Positions 1-8,601 are shown, counted from the stretch's first letter. The stretch: 64,000 nucleotides of DNA from an uncultured Methanoregula sp. (GCF_963677065.1 NZ_OY781872.1:2103419-2167418), one strand, 5' to 3'. Made by a program: numbers and translations. Notes: generated by a model not told the origin, from the sequence alone.

Positions 1-31
1 ATCATCTCACCCGTATCGGGAGTATGATCCT

Positions 32-685
32 ATGGAAAAAAAGCAACAAACCCATCAGCAGGACGAGAAAAAAAGCCTGTTCTCGGCAATCTTTCCCCGG
101 GAGTACGATTTTGAGGGAATGCTTGCCGCGCAGGCCGACCGGACCGTTGCGGGAGTGCAGGTGCTCGTGTCATGGCTCAAAGCCTGTCCGCTCTGCAATC
201 CCCGGGAACTTGAACAGATCGAGAACGAAGTTGATAATATGCGCCACGAGATGGAAGCCCGGCTGATCAAATCATTCTCCACGCCGTTTGACCGGCAGGA
301 CATCTACAGCATCTCCCGGCAGATGGACTATATCCTCAACATCTCAAAAGAGACGGCAAAGGAGATGTACGCGTTCGGGGTCACACCGGACAGGCCCATT
401 ATCGAGATGGCAGAGAATCTCTTAAACGGTACGGAATGCATTGCCCGCGGGATAAAATCCATGGGCAGGGACAAGGCCGCAGTCGAGACAGAGATCCGCC
501 ATGCCCGGGATACTTACAATTCCCTCGAAGAGATCTACATAGCGGGGATGGCGGATCTTCTCAAGACAAACGATCCCATGCATGCGCTGCGTATGCTTGA
601 GATCTACCACCACATGCGGTATGCCGGCCGGGCCATGCGGGAGACGCTCGATATCCTGCACAACGCGGTTATCGATCTGGCTTAA
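32..685 (+). CDS. DUF47 family PhoU-like protein
   Basis: A 217-residue, almost wholly alpha-helical protein with no signal peptide or membrane segment. The helical pattern, with a core-like stretch near residue 60 (ELEQIENEVDNMRHEMEARL) and regularly spaced acidic residues, is typical of the DUF47/PhoU-like family (COG1392). These proteins usually sit beside PiT-type phosphate permeases and are thought to regulate phosphate uptake and bind metal clusters. Only 31 bases precede the ATG here, so a partner permease, if present, would lie outside the window to the left. The family call rests on overall pattern and length; the phosphate role is inferred from the family. Confidence 0.7.
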   Translation: MEKKQQTHQQDEKKSLFSAIFPREYDFEGMLAAQADRTVAGVQVLVSWLKACPLCNPRELEQIENEVDNMRHEMEARLIKSFSTPFDRQDIYSISRQMDYILNISKETAKEMYAFGVTPDRPIIEMAENLLNGTECIARGIKSMGRDKAAVETEIRHARDTYNSLEEIYIAGMADLLKTNDPMHALRMLEIYHHMRYAGRAMRETLDILHNAVIDLA

Positions 686-694
686 AAAAAGGAC

Positions 695-1207
695 TTATTG
701 TTTTTTTGCTTTCCGGATGATGGTGAGATCGCCGAGGGTGGGGGCGAGCTTGCTCTGCACCTTCTTCTCCGCCTCATCCACGGGGGCATCGACCAGCTGG
801 ATACCCAGCACTTTTTCGAGTTTTTTCCTGACGTTCTCCTCCGGAATCAGGTCGCGGTTCTCGATCTTCTGGATAAGGTGCTCTTTCTCCTTCATCTGCA
901 TTGCAAGATCTTTCTGGGACAGCCCCTTCTCCATCCGTGCCCTGCGGATCCGCTCATTGTAGTCATCGACAATATCCCCTTCCATATAATCGAAGAGATC
1001 CTTCTTCCGGTATGCGGACGGGGATGCCGGCACGCTTTTGGCTGCCCCGGGCCGGACCTGGGCGGGACGGGCAAGATCGGTTCTCCGGACCTGTTGCACT
1101 TCAGTGCCGAATTTCTCGCATTTGCTGCAGACCTGCAGCTCGGCCCCTTCAACCCGGACAAGTTTCGGGGCGCCGCGGATAGGTTCACCACACATTTCGC
1201 ACTGCAT
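695..1207 (-). CDS. Multiprotein bridging factor aMBF1
   Basis: A 170-residue protein with an N-terminal zinc ribbon (C3-x2-C6 and C27-x2-C30), a Pro/Ala linker and an XRE-type helix-turn-helix at about residues 84-138 (core [15 protein letters not shown]). This is the archaeal MBF1 layout (TIGR00270 family): a transcription or translation associated factor related to eukaryotic MBF1/EDF1. The start at 1207 is supported by a TATA-like box about 30 nt upstream on the minus strand. It is divergent from the PAN gene, and its TATA box lies inside a perfect inverted repeat (separate entry), which hints at local control. Its stop is only 9 bases from the end of the convergent DUF47 gene. Confidence 0.9.
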   Translation of the reverse strand: MQCEMCGEPIRGAPKLVRVEGAELQVCSKCEKFGTEVQQVRRTDLARPAQVRPGAAKSVPASPSAYRKKDLFDYMEGDIVDDYNERIRRARMEKGLSQKDLAMQMKEKEHLIQKIENRDLIPEENVRKKLEKVLGIQLVDAPVDEAEKKVQSKLAPTLGDLTIIRKAKKQ

Positions 1208-1228
1208 ATTCTCACAAAGAGGTAGCGT

Positions 1229-1248
1229 GTGGGAGTATAAATTCCCAC
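1229..1248 (-). promoter_or_regulatory. TATA box inside a 6-bp inverted repeat, aMBF1 promoter
   Basis: GTGGGA (1229-1234) and TCCCAC (1243-1248) are perfect inverted arms separated by the 8-base AT-rich core GTATAAAT, which read on the minus strand forms a TATA-like box about 30 nt upstream of the aMBF1 start. A binding protein covering both arms would block TBP, so this is a plausible operator; that function is inference. Confidence 0.5.
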
Positions 1249-1297
1249 CTCATCCGGAACACGTTTCCGGTTCCGCACTTGCCTCCTCAACAAACAC

Positions 1298-1305
1298 TTT
1301 ATATG
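1298..1305 (+). promoter_or_regulatory. TATA box of the first PAN gene
   Basis: TTTATATG lies about 34 nt upstream of the ATG at 1336. It decides the start: an in-frame ATG at 1279 would lie upstream of this TATA box and could not be in the transcript. Confidence 0.55.
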
Positions 1306-1335
1306 CAGTTTCCCTATATCTACCTGAGGCACGAG

Positions 1336-2646
1336 ATGGCCGATACTCTTCACCAGTCCCCGGATCCCCAGACGCCTGAGGAACTTTACCGGCTGTACCG
1401 TACGTTATCGGAACAGCTCAGGGAGCAGCTGGGCCAGATCGAGAACGACAAGCACGATCTCGAAGCCCAGATGATGGAGCGTGTAGGCAATCTTGAATCC
1501 CGCAACCTCGAACTCCGCGAGCAGCTCCGGCAGGTTGAGGCAGACAAGCGGTATATCGAGACCCAGAAGATCCGGTACGAGCGGGAGGTCAGAAAACTCA
1601 AAAGCGAGAGCGAGCAGCTGAGAAGCCCGCCCCTGATTATCGGGACCGTGACCGATGTTGTTGATGCATCGCGCGTGATCGTGCGTTCAAGCGCGGGACC
1701 CCGGTTCCTGGTGCGGAGCTCCCCGTCCATCAATACAGAGGATCTCAAGCCGGGCGCCCGCTGCACGCTCAACCAGCAGTCGCTTGCGATCGTGGAACTG
1801 CTCCCGACCTCGTTCGATTCTGCGGTTTACGGCATGGAACTGGTGGACTCCCCCCAGGAGAATTATTCCGATATCGGGGGACTGGAAGCCCAGATCAACG
1901 AGATCAAGGAAGCGGTGGAACTGCCGCTGAAACGGCCCGAGCTCTTCCTGCGGATCGGGATCGATCCCCCGAAAGGAGTTCTCCTTCACGGGCCACCGGG
2001 AACCGGCAAGACCCTGCTTGCAAAAGCAGTGGCCCATGAGACCAATGCCCATTTCATGCGGGTTGTTGGTTCCGAACTGGTCCAGAAATATATCGGCGAA
2101 GGGGCCCGGCTTGTCCGGGAACTTTTCGATCTTGCCAAGAAGAAGGCACCGACCATCATCTTCATCGACGAGATCGATGCAGTCGGGGCGAGCCGGACCG
2201 AGGCGAACACTTCGGGTGACCGCGAGGTGCAGCGGACCCTCATGCAGCTCCTGGCCGGCATGGACGGTTTCGAGAACCGGGGAGACGTGAAGATCATCGG
2301 GGCCACGAACCGGATAGATATCCTGGACAAGGCGCTCCTGCGTCCCGGCCGGTTCGACCGGATCATCGAGATCCCACTCCCTGACGAAGCCGGCCGCCTT
2401 TCCATCCTGAACGTCCACTGCCGTTCCCTCACGATCGACAAGGATGTTGATCTTACGGAAGTTGCCCGCCAGACCGATGGCAAGAATGGTGCGGATCTCC
2501 GGGCCATCTGCATGGAGGCGGGAATGTTTGCAATCCGGAAGGAGCGCCCGTCCATTACGCAGGAAGATTTCCTGGCTGCTATTGCGAAAGTTGGTTTTGA
2601 ACTCAACCGGAGCACGTTCGATGGCGAAGGTGCGATGTTTGCGTGA
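1336..2646 (+). CDS. pan: Proteasome-activating nucleotidase PAN (paralogue 1)
   Basis: A 436-residue AAA+ ATPase that unfolds proteins and feeds them to the 20S proteasome. It has an N-terminal coiled coil (about residues 15-95), an OB-fold segment (about 97-160) and an AAA module with Walker A GPPGTGKT (about 219), Walker [12 protein letters not shown] (about 274), a sensor ATNR and an arginine-finger region LLRPGRFDR. The C-terminus is Met-Phe-Ala, a conservative variant of the hydrophobic-Tyr-X tail that docks PAN into the 20S ring. The start at 1336 was chosen over an in-frame ATG at 1279 because of the TATA box at 1298. A second PAN-like gene lies at 6355-7569, so this organism has two, perhaps forming alternative or mixed hexamers. 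Confidence 0.95.
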   Translation: MADTLHQSPDPQTPEELYRLYRTLSEQLREQLGQIENDKHDLEAQMMERVGNLESRNLELREQLRQVEADKRYIETQKIRYEREVRKLKSESEQLRSPPLIIGTVTDVVDASRVIVRSSAGPRFLVRSSPSINTEDLKPGARCTLNQQSLAIVELLPTSFDSAVYGMELVDSPQENYSDIGGLEAQINEIKEAVELPLKRPELFLRIGIDPPKGVLLHGPPGTGKTLLAKAVAHETNAHFMRVVGSELVQKYIGEGARLVRELFDLAKKKAPTIIFIDEIDAVGASRTEANTSGDREVQRTLMQLLAGMDGFENRGDVKIIGATNRIDILDKALLRPGRFDRIIEIPLPDEAGRLSILNVHCRSLTIDKDVDLTEVARQTDGKNGADLRAICMEAGMFAIRKERPSITQEDFLAAIAKVGFELNRSTFDGEGAMFA

Positions 2647-2957
2647 TAGTTCCGGCTCCGTGCATCTTTCTTTTTGGCTTTTTAAAATAATCTCGTGAGG
2701 GTTTACGGAAATTTCTTCCGGACTTTAATAACCGGATGAAAGGATAAGTCATCCGGTTTCCCTTGCGATGAACACATCAGCCCCCAACCGGGCACCCTTC
2801 AACTGATTCGAGATGTAACGCAGATCCCTGCAGTGGATCGCCATGCCCAATATCCCTCTATGGCAGGGAGTTCACGTTCTTGTCCTTGTTTCTTGGTGTT
2901 TGTGTTTACCCTCCCTTCTTTGGACTGTAAGCCGGGTATGTTCCGTTTTCCCAAGGA
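2647..2957. other. Intergenic region with a 10-bp perfect hairpin
   Basis: No convincing gene is seen. T-rich runs just after the PAN stop (about 2668-2690) could end its transcript. AACCGGATGA (2730-2739) and TCATCCGGTT (2749-2758) form a perfect 10-bp inverted repeat with a 9-base loop. The two flanking genes converge on this gap, so the hairpin may be a bidirectional terminator or RNA-stability element. Confidence 0.4.
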
Positions 2958-5270
2958 TCAGAGGTGACCGGGCTCCATCTTTTTTAAGGGAATTTTTATC
3001 CGGTACTGTGTTCCTGCTGCTCCATCCATCTCCACAGAAGCCAGTATCTGCCGGATTAGGCTCTGGACCAGCATGAGGCCGAGCGTCTCGCTCTTTTCCC
3101 AGTCATAGTCTTTCGCAAAACCAATGCCATTATCGCAGACAAGAATCTCAGTATCCGAATCCGTGGCCTCCAGCCGGACCAGGATCTCCCCGGAACGTCC
3201 CCCGGGAAATGCGTGCTTGAGACTGTTCGATATCAGCTCGTTGATGACGAGGCCGAGGGGAACTGCAGTGTTGATGCCCATCCGGATATGTTCGCCTTCG
3301 ATTTTCAGGTGGATGGTATTCATATTCACATTATAAAACTGGAACAGGTACGTTCCCAGGTAGCGGATATACTCCGTGATATCGATCTCGGAGAGATTCT
3401 CGGACTGGTATACCTTCTCGTGGACAAGGGCCATTGCCCGGACCCGGTTCTGGCTTTCCATGATCGCGCCGAGAACCTTCTCATCAGAAAAAGAATGGGA
3501 CTGGAGATTTAAGAGGCTGATGATGATCTGGAGATTGTTCTTCACCCGGTGATGGATCTCCCGGAGAAGGACTTCCTTTTCTTTGAGAGCAGCGGACAGT
3601 TTCTGGGTCATCTGGTTCCGCTCGGTGATGTCCATGAGGGAGGATACACTCTTCTTCGTCCCGGGAATATTGTCCATGGTCAGGAAGATATCCCGCACTT
3701 CACCGGTCTTTGTTATGAACCGGAATTCGCTCTGGGTGGGGGTTGCCGGAGAATCCCCGGTCTTTCTTGTGGCGAACTCTTCCTGCATCCGTTTGAGATC
3801 TTCCGCATCAATAAACCGGGTCCAGCTCATGTGACCTTCGATCTCGTTTTTGGAAAACCCGCATAAGTGTTCGAACTCCGCGTTCACGAGGCTGATGGTC
3901 GTATCCTCTTCGAGAAGTGCCATGGCAGTACCGGTGTTTCCGAAAATTGCCCGGTAGAGATTCTCGGACTCCACAAGTGCCTGCGAAGTTGTTTTGAGAT
4001 CGGTGATATCCCGGCATTCGGCAATGAGGTACTGTGCTTTGCCATTGCGATCTTTTACCGGTTTTATGGAAAAATCCGTGTATCTGGGAGATCCATCTTC
4101 AGAAGTATCCAGGATCTCGAACCGGGTGAACTCCCCCCGGGCAGCTGACAGGACCGCATATTTCATCTTCCGGGAAAGATTGCGGGAATAGGACCAGAGT
4201 TTTGTATCCGGGTACGGAATCTTAGCGAGATCCGGTATGGATACAGCGCCGAAGGTGGAGAGCGGACGGTTTGTGTTGACGAGGATTCCGTCGGTAGTCA
4301 AGAGATCGATGAACTGGAAGGTCTGTTCAAACATTGCCCGAATTTTATTCTCGCGATCAACGAGCTCTTTCTCATTGTTCACCAGTTCATCATAGTTCCG
4401 CCGGAGTTCTTCTTCCTTTGCTGCCAGCTGTTCATAAGCAGCAGAGATGTCGGTGTTCTTTTGCTGGAGCTCGTCTTCTATCTTCTTCCGGTCCGTGATA
4501 TCCCTGCCTTCAGGGATGAGATACCGGACTTTCCCGTTATCATCACATACCGGTTTTAGCGAGAAATCTATGTAATGGAGGGATCCATCGGCTGCCTTGT
4601 GGGATGCTTCAAACCGAACGAATTTCCCGAGAGCGGCGGACCGGATTCCCTCTTGTAATTCCTGCTGGAGTTGTACAGAATGCGTCCACCAGGGGGTTTC
4701 CCAGAATGGTTTTCCAATCACGTCCGACTCACTGATGCCGCTGAACTTCAGGGCAGAGCGGTTGGCATCGATGAGGGTTCCATCCGGTGTCATGAGCCCG
4801 ATGAACTGGAATGTCTGGTCAAAGACCGCCCGGAGTATCTGTTTTGCCTCGAATGGTAATGCCTCGGAATGCACCCGCTCCGAAATATCAAAAAAATTCT
4901 CAAGAATATATTGCCTGCCGTCCAGGGTGATGAGTCCGGCAGATTTGATGATTGGGAGTTTGCTTCCGCCGGCTTGCAGAAGGATACATTCCGCGTGATC
5001 AATGGTCTTGTGAAGATCGGTAATCGGACACATACCGTTTTCTGCCGGGCAGATGAATGTGTGGCAGATCTCCCCGATTATCTTCTTTTTTTCTGCACCG
5101 ATCATCCGAATCGCAGCACTGTTGGCATCGACAATCCTGTGGGACTCGGGATCAATAATCACAAGGCCGGTCTGGACATTATCAAATATTGTCTGGAAAT
5201 ATGAATCAGCCCCTGTTTTTTTGGCAGGTTTTTCTCTTCCGACTCCGGCATGGTCTTCCACAGGAAACAC
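2958..5270 (-). CDS. Multi-PAS sensor histidine kinase (HisKA_2 type)
   Basis: A soluble kinase of about 770 residues with no membrane segment. Four PAS domains follow each other (about residues 23-130, 140-265, 305-430 and 435-560), with a coiled-coil linker near 268-305. The catalytic part has a HisKA_2 histidine box, REIHHRVKNNLQ (His near 572), and a C-terminal HATPase_c domain with an N-box (NELISNSLKHAF) and a G-box (DNGIGF). The first PAS carries a cysteine-rich signature (C69-H70, C74-P75, C81-P82, C95) that is also present in the kinase at 53948, suggesting a metal, heme or redox cofactor; that is inference. The start is GTG at 5270; a second GTG at 5261 fits the upstream TATA box (5282-5289) equally well. 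No response regulator is adjacent. Confidence 0.88.
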   Translation of the reverse strand: MFPVEDHAGVGREKPAKKTGADSYFQTIFDNVQTGLVIIDPESHRIVDANSAAIRMIGAEKKKIIGEICHTFICPAENGMCPITDLHKTIDHAECILLQAGGSKLPIIKSAGLITLDGRQYILENFFDISERVHSEALPFEAKQILRAVFDQTFQFIGLMTPDGTLIDANRSALKFSGISESDVIGKPFWETPWWTHSVQLQQELQEGIRSAALGKFVRFEASHKAADGSLHYIDFSLKPVCDDNGKVRYLIPEGRDITDRKKIEDELQQKNTDISAAYEQLAAKEEELRRNYDELVNNEKELVDRENKIRAMFEQTFQFIDLLTTDGILVNTNRPLSTFGAVSIPDLAKIPYPDTKLWSYSRNLSRKMKYAVLSAARGEFTRFEILDTSEDGSPRYTDFSIKPVKDRNGKAQYLIAECRDITDLKTTSQALVESENLYRAIFGNTGTAMALLEEDTTISLVNAEFEHLCGFSKNEIEGHMSWTRFIDAEDLKRMQEEFATRKTGDSPATPTQSEFRFITKTGEVRDIFLTMDNIPGTKKSVSSLMDITERNQMTQKLSAALKEKEVLLREIHHRVKNNLQIIISLLNLQSHSFSDEKVLGAIMESQNRVRAMALVHEKVYQSENLSEIDITEYIRYLGTYLFQFYNVNMNTIHLKIEGEHIRMGINTAVPLGLVINELISNSLKHAFPGGRSGEILVRLEATDSDTEILVCDNGIGFAKDYDWEKSETLGLMLVQSLIRQILASVEMDGAAGTQYRIKIPLKKMEPGHL

Positions 5271-5594
5271 CTGACAGTTCTTATATAAATCAGGTAAATA
5301 TAATTTGGCTCTCTGTTTATGTACCCCGGGTGGGTTATAATGCTTTCACTCCCATCAGCACTTATACAAATAACCGGTTAATTATCGTTGCACCCGTTTC
5401 GGACAGCTCTTCAGGTTCAACCGGTGCATTCCCGCCACCGGCCCGTACGGCCAACGGCTCTGTTCTGACCATGTAACCCCGCGGTTAAATGGATGTCCCG
5501 GCAGGTGCAAAGAAATTACTTCTGCCATTTCAGGATTATATATTGCGAAGGGGTCCATGCATATCTGTCAATACACAATACAGGAGACAGAACC
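5271..5594. other. Intergenic region between divergent kinase and small membrane gene
   Basis: It holds a TATA-like box for the kinase on the minus strand (5282-5289) and one for the small gene on the plus strand (about 5535-5544). Otherwise no gene, repeat or RNA is recognised. Confidence 0.4.
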
Positions 5595-5717
5595 ATGACC
5601 CTAACACAGCAAATCCGCGAGCACGGCGTCTTTCTGCGGGCCTGCGAAGGCATCCCGCTCATGATTGCCGCGATTGTGCTCCTTTCCATCAGCGCATACC
5701 TCATGAAGAAGTCGTGA
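5595..5717 (+). CDS. Small single-pass membrane protein (40 aa)
   Basis: A 40-residue ORF with a charged N-terminus (QQIREHGVFLR), one hydrophobic segment (about residues 21-37) and a Lys-Lys-Ser tail, giving a probable positively charged cytoplasmic end. The start was chosen because a good Shine-Dalgarno sequence (AGGAG at 5582-5586) lies 8 bases before the ATG, and a TATA-like box at about 5535-5544 predicts transcription starting near 5566. A longer in-frame reading from 5493 would begin upstream of that TATA box. Function unknown. Confidence 0.6.
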   Translation: MTLTQQIREHGVFLRACEGIPLMIAAIVLLSISAYLMKKS

Positions 5718-5875
5718 TGTATGCGCTTTCATTTGCGGGGAGCCGTCTGCTCCCCGGTCTTCGTTTACGAAAATTCAGCCCTGCTTTTCCTGTATCGTTG
5801 TTCCGGGATGCACTCTTGAAGATCGGTTGCCGGAAACTGAATAACCCGGCCAATCCAGCAGGTTGTCAATCGGAT

Positions 5876-6364
5876 TTATGTCAGTCCTGAGTCTTCAGGC
5901 TGCCCGATCAGTTCGCCTTCCTCCACTTCGTCTTCCCTGCACCAGATCTCGATCGTCTGCGTTATGCCGGCATATTCCTGGTGATACTCGTCCGGTGTGG
6001 AACCCGTGCTCATCGGCACAGAGTTCAGCAGTTTTCCGTCCTTGAAACCATAGAGTTTGCGGAATTTCCAGTCCGGCCCGAGCACAACCGTCCGCTCATA
6101 GTAGACATCCTGTGCAAGTTCATGCGTGAAAAAGATCCCGCTCTCCCATTCGAAAAGCGGCTCGCGGACATATCGTCTGATATACCACCGGAGTTCAGCT
6201 ACGAGTGACAGCGCGCTGCTGAGCGTGGAGCAGGTGATGTACACCCCGCAGGACTTTTTTTTAGGATGATAAAACCGGAGTACCAGGCGGCTCGTTTCAG
6301 AAGAGAAAAGGGTATGGTGGAGATCGGTGCCTTCCTTCTGGATCAGGAGAATATTCATCCACAT
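5876..6364 (-). CDS. Hypothetical protein in an operon with the second PAN
   Basis: A 162-residue soluble protein not recognised from any named family. It has mixed alpha/beta character, a cysteine pair near residues 39-45 and a very acidic C-terminal part (CREDEVEEGE). Its start overlaps the end of the PAN-like gene by 10 bases, so the two are probably translated together. An alternative ATG two codons downstream is equally possible. The overlap suggests a role connected with the PAN paralogue, for example as adaptor or substrate factor; that is inference from position only. Confidence 0.65.
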   Translation of the reverse strand: MWMNILLIQKEGTDLHHTLFSSETSRLVLRFYHPKKKSCGVYITCSTLSSALSLVAELRWYIRRYVREPLFEWESGIFFTHELAQDVYYERTVVLGPDWKFRKLYGFKDGKLLNSVPMSTGSTPDEYHQEYAGITQTIEIWCREDEVEEGELIGQPEDSGLT

Positions 6365-7569
6365 CTCCCCTTCAACCGGGATGGGCAGGGCATCGGGCGA
6401 TCAGTATACATGCGGTTATCAGCGGTCGTCTCGTTCCTGACTTTCTGGACTGCAGCGATGAAGTCGACCATCCCGACATTCTCCGCTTCACGCCGGACCG
6501 CCATCATGCCCGCTTCCCGGCAGACCGCTTCGAGTTCGGCTCCCGTTGCCTTCTCGGTCCGCCCGGCGATATCCTCAAGATTGACTTCCGCAAGATGCAT
6601 GTGCCTTGAGTGGATCTTCAGGATCTGGAGCCGGGCATCCTTGTCGGGAACTGCAATCTCGATGAGCCGGTCAAAGCGCCCGGGCCGGAGAAGGGCCGGA
6701 TCGAGCATGTCGGCCCGGTTGGTGGCTGCCATGATCCGCACATTGCCCCGGTTGTCGAACCCGTCCATCTCCGCTAGGAGCTGCATGAGAGTCCGCTGGA
6801 CCTCCGCGCTGCCGCTGGTCCCGTCATTGGTACGCATGCTGCCCACGGCATCGATCTCATCGATAAAGATGATCGCTTTCTTGTGCTCGCGGGCAAGCTG
6901 GAAGAGCTCGCGGACAAGTCCTGCACCTTCGCCAATGAACTTGTGTACGAGTTCGCTTCCGGACATGCGGATGAATGTGGCGTTTGCCTCATGGGCAACC
7001 GCTTTTGCAATAAGGGTCTTGCCGGTACCCGGTGCCCCATAGAGCAGGATGCCTTTCGGCGGCTCCACGCCGATCCGCCGGAAGATCTCCGGTTTTGTCA
7101 GCGGGTACTCGACTGCTTCGCGCACTTCCCGGATAACATCCGTAAGACCGCCGATATCAGCATAGGTTTCCTGCGGCTTGTCCACCAGTTCCATGACGCG
7201 GACGCGCGAGTCGTAGATATTCCCGATCACTTTGACAATGGACAGGGCGTTATTTACGGCTACTTTAGCGCCGGGTTTTAATATCGGCCTGAGATCTTCC
7301 GGGGCATGGGTCAGGTATTCCTGGTTGTTCCCCTGCTGCCGCAGGTAGATCTCCCCATTTTCAAGAATGTCGACGACAACGGCAACAAAGAGCGGCATGC
7401 GCTTGAGCTGGTTATTCTCCCGCTTGAGCTGGCCGTTCTCTTTTGTGAGATCGTCAACCTTCACCTTCATCTCAAGGAGGGAAGCCTCAAGCTCGTTTAT
7501 CTGGATCTGGTATTTGAGCTCGGATGAAGACGGAGTATTATTGACGGCAGTCTCTTCCATATCAATCAT
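6355..7569 (-). CDS. PAN-like AAA+ ATPase (paralogue 2) with non-canonical C-terminus
   Basis: A 404-residue paralogue of the PAN gene at 1336. It has a short N-terminal coiled coil (about residues 15-58), an OB-like segment (about 60-118), Walker A GAPGTGKT (about 178-185), Walker [12 protein letters not shown] (Asp-Glu about 237-238), ATNR and LLRPGRFDR. All catalytic motifs look intact. Unlike true PANs it ends in Lys-Gly-Arg-Cys-Gly rather than a hydrophobic-Tyr-X tail. A Met-Tyr-Thr triplet occurs 15 residues before the stop, and in the +1 frame a TGA follows directly, so a one-base indel could have extended the protein. A TATA-like box (about 7591-7598) sits about 26 nt upstream of the ATG. 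It may form mixed hexamers with PAN 1 or serve another protease; both are inference. Confidence 0.9.
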   Translation of the reverse strand: MIDMEETAVNNTPSSSELKYQIQINELEASLLEMKVKVDDLTKENGQLKRENNQLKRMPLFVAVVVDILENGEIYLRQQGNNQEYLTHAPEDLRPILKPGAKVAVNNALSIVKVIGNIYDSRVRVMELVDKPQETYADIGGLTDVIREVREAVEYPLTKPEIFRRIGVEPPKGILLYGAPGTGKTLIAKAVAHEANATFIRMSGSELVHKFIGEGAGLVRELFQLAREHKKAIIFIDEIDAVGSMRTNDGTSGSAEVQRTLMQLLAEMDGFDNRGNVRIMAATNRADMLDPALLRPGRFDRLIEIAVPDKDARLQILKIHSRHMHLAEVNLEDIAGRTEKATGAELEAVCREAGMMAVRREAENVGMVDFIAAVQKVRNETTADNRMYTDRPMPCPSRLKGRCG

Positions 7570-7604
7570 ATATTTTCATCTTCAACCATTTATGTGGTGT
7601 TGTT

Positions 7605-8018
7605 TTGCTAATCAAAGGCAGAGGTATTTCAAGGGGAACGGGTGCCGGGCAGCTTCTCGTGAGTCCGGCTCCCATCTCATTCCTGTCGGGGGTAGACCCG
7701 GCAACGGGTATTATCGTTGAGAAGGGGCACCCGAAACAGGGCGCCTGTATTGCGGGCAAAGTCCTCGTCTTTCCCTATGGGAAGGGCTCAACGGTCGGGT
7801 CCTATGTACTATATGCCCTGAGCAGGAACGGGCACGCGCCCGCAGCCATTGTCAACACCGAGGCAGAAGCAATCATCGCTACCGGTGCCATCATCGGCAA
7901 TATCCCCATGATCGACCGGATCGACTGCCCGCTTGACAAGCTCAAAGACGGCATGTCCGTCCGGGTTGACGGCGACCGGGGCGAGATGGAATGCCCGGGC
8001 TCTCAGTCCCTTGCCTGA
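7605..8018 (+). CDS. Phosphomevalonate dehydratase small subunit (DUF126, aconitase X)
   Basis: A 137-residue beta-rich swivelling-domain protein of the DUF126 family, with the typical ISRGTGAGQLLVS start and GKVLVFPYGKGSTVGSYVL core. In archaea the small subunit pairs with the DUF521 large subunit to dehydrate 5-phosphomevalonate to trans-anhydromevalonate phosphate in the modified mevalonate pathway for isoprenoid lipids. The large subunit is not in this window. The start is TTG, since no ATG or GTG occurs upstream in frame before the divergent promoter. It is divergent from the PAN-like gene. Confidence 0.82.
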   Translation: MLIKGRGISRGTGAGQLLVSPAPISFLSGVDPATGIIVEKGHPKQGACIAGKVLVFPYGKGSTVGSYVLYALSRNGHAPAAIVNTEAEAIIATGAIIGNIPMIDRIDCPLDKLKDGMSVRVDGDRGEMECPGSQSLA

Positions 8019-8041
8019 GCAATTCCGGCCAAGCACAACCA

Positions 8042-8049
8042 TCATATAA
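8042..8049 (+). promoter_or_regulatory. TATA box, leaderless lipoprotein gene
   Basis: An AT-rich TATA-like motif (within CATCATATAACC) is centred about 25 nt upstream of the ATG at 8071, as expected if transcription starts at or very near the start codon. Confidence 0.45.
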
Positions 8050-8070
8050 CCCGGACCCTCAATTTCTGGT

Positions 8071-8547
8071 ATGAAAACAAGACTTGTTCTCTCTCTTGTG
8101 TTCCTGCTCTGTGCAGCAATTGTCTTTACCGGTTGCACCAGTTCTCCGGGAAGCACTGCAGCATCGTCAGGTTCAGCAGCCACGTCCGGCACAACCTCCG
8201 GTACGGCCACTCTTGTGACCCAGCCAACCGATGCCATTCCTGATTACCTTGCGGTTACCGTTGATGTTGGTGAAAAAGACTACCTGGGCAAGATCCCGGT
8301 CACTTTCCAGGGGGGCATGGGGCAGGTCAGTGTCAAGAAGATCGATGTCAAACTGACCCGGACGGATGGGTCCACCCAGGCGGCTACGGTTGGAATCAAT
8401 AAAGGCGACAACGTTGAACTGGACGGGACGCGGGGATCCGGATCCCTCAAGGGACAGCCCGACCGGGTCGAAGTCTGGGTTACAATGAACAGCGGCAACA
8501 CCTACAAGGTGGCTGACGTTATCCGGGAATACCGCACCCGCGGATAA
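8071..8547 (+). CDS. Small secreted lipoprotein, unknown function
   Basis: A 158-residue protein with a signal peptide ending in the lipobox FTGC (Cys22), a Ser/Thr/Gly-rich linker (about 23-50) and one beta-rich domain (about 55-158). The domain has alternating hydrophobic strands and ends with a possible DNA-like phrase, VADVIREYRTRG, of no clear meaning. It is likely to be anchored on the outer face of the membrane. It is similar in design, not in clear sequence, to the lipoproteins at 12172, 60176 and 63115. Function unknown. Confidence 0.75.
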   Translation: MKTRLVLSLVFLLCAAIVFTGCTSSPGSTAASSGSAATSGTTSGTATLVTQPTDAIPDYLAVTVDVGEKDYLGKIPVTFQGGMGQVSVKKIDVKLTRTDGSTQAATVGINKGDNVELDGTRGSGSLKGQPDRVEVWVTMNSGNTYKVADVIREYRTRG

Positions 8548-8601
8548 TTCCTCCTAAAATAAAACACTCTTTTTAGCATCCCGGACAAACCGGTCAGCAT
8601 C

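Noticed and set aside
1279..1335. Upstream in-frame ATG for PAN 1
   Set aside because: It precedes the TATA box at 1298, so it would not be in the transcript. The first residues lack conservation with PAN proteins.
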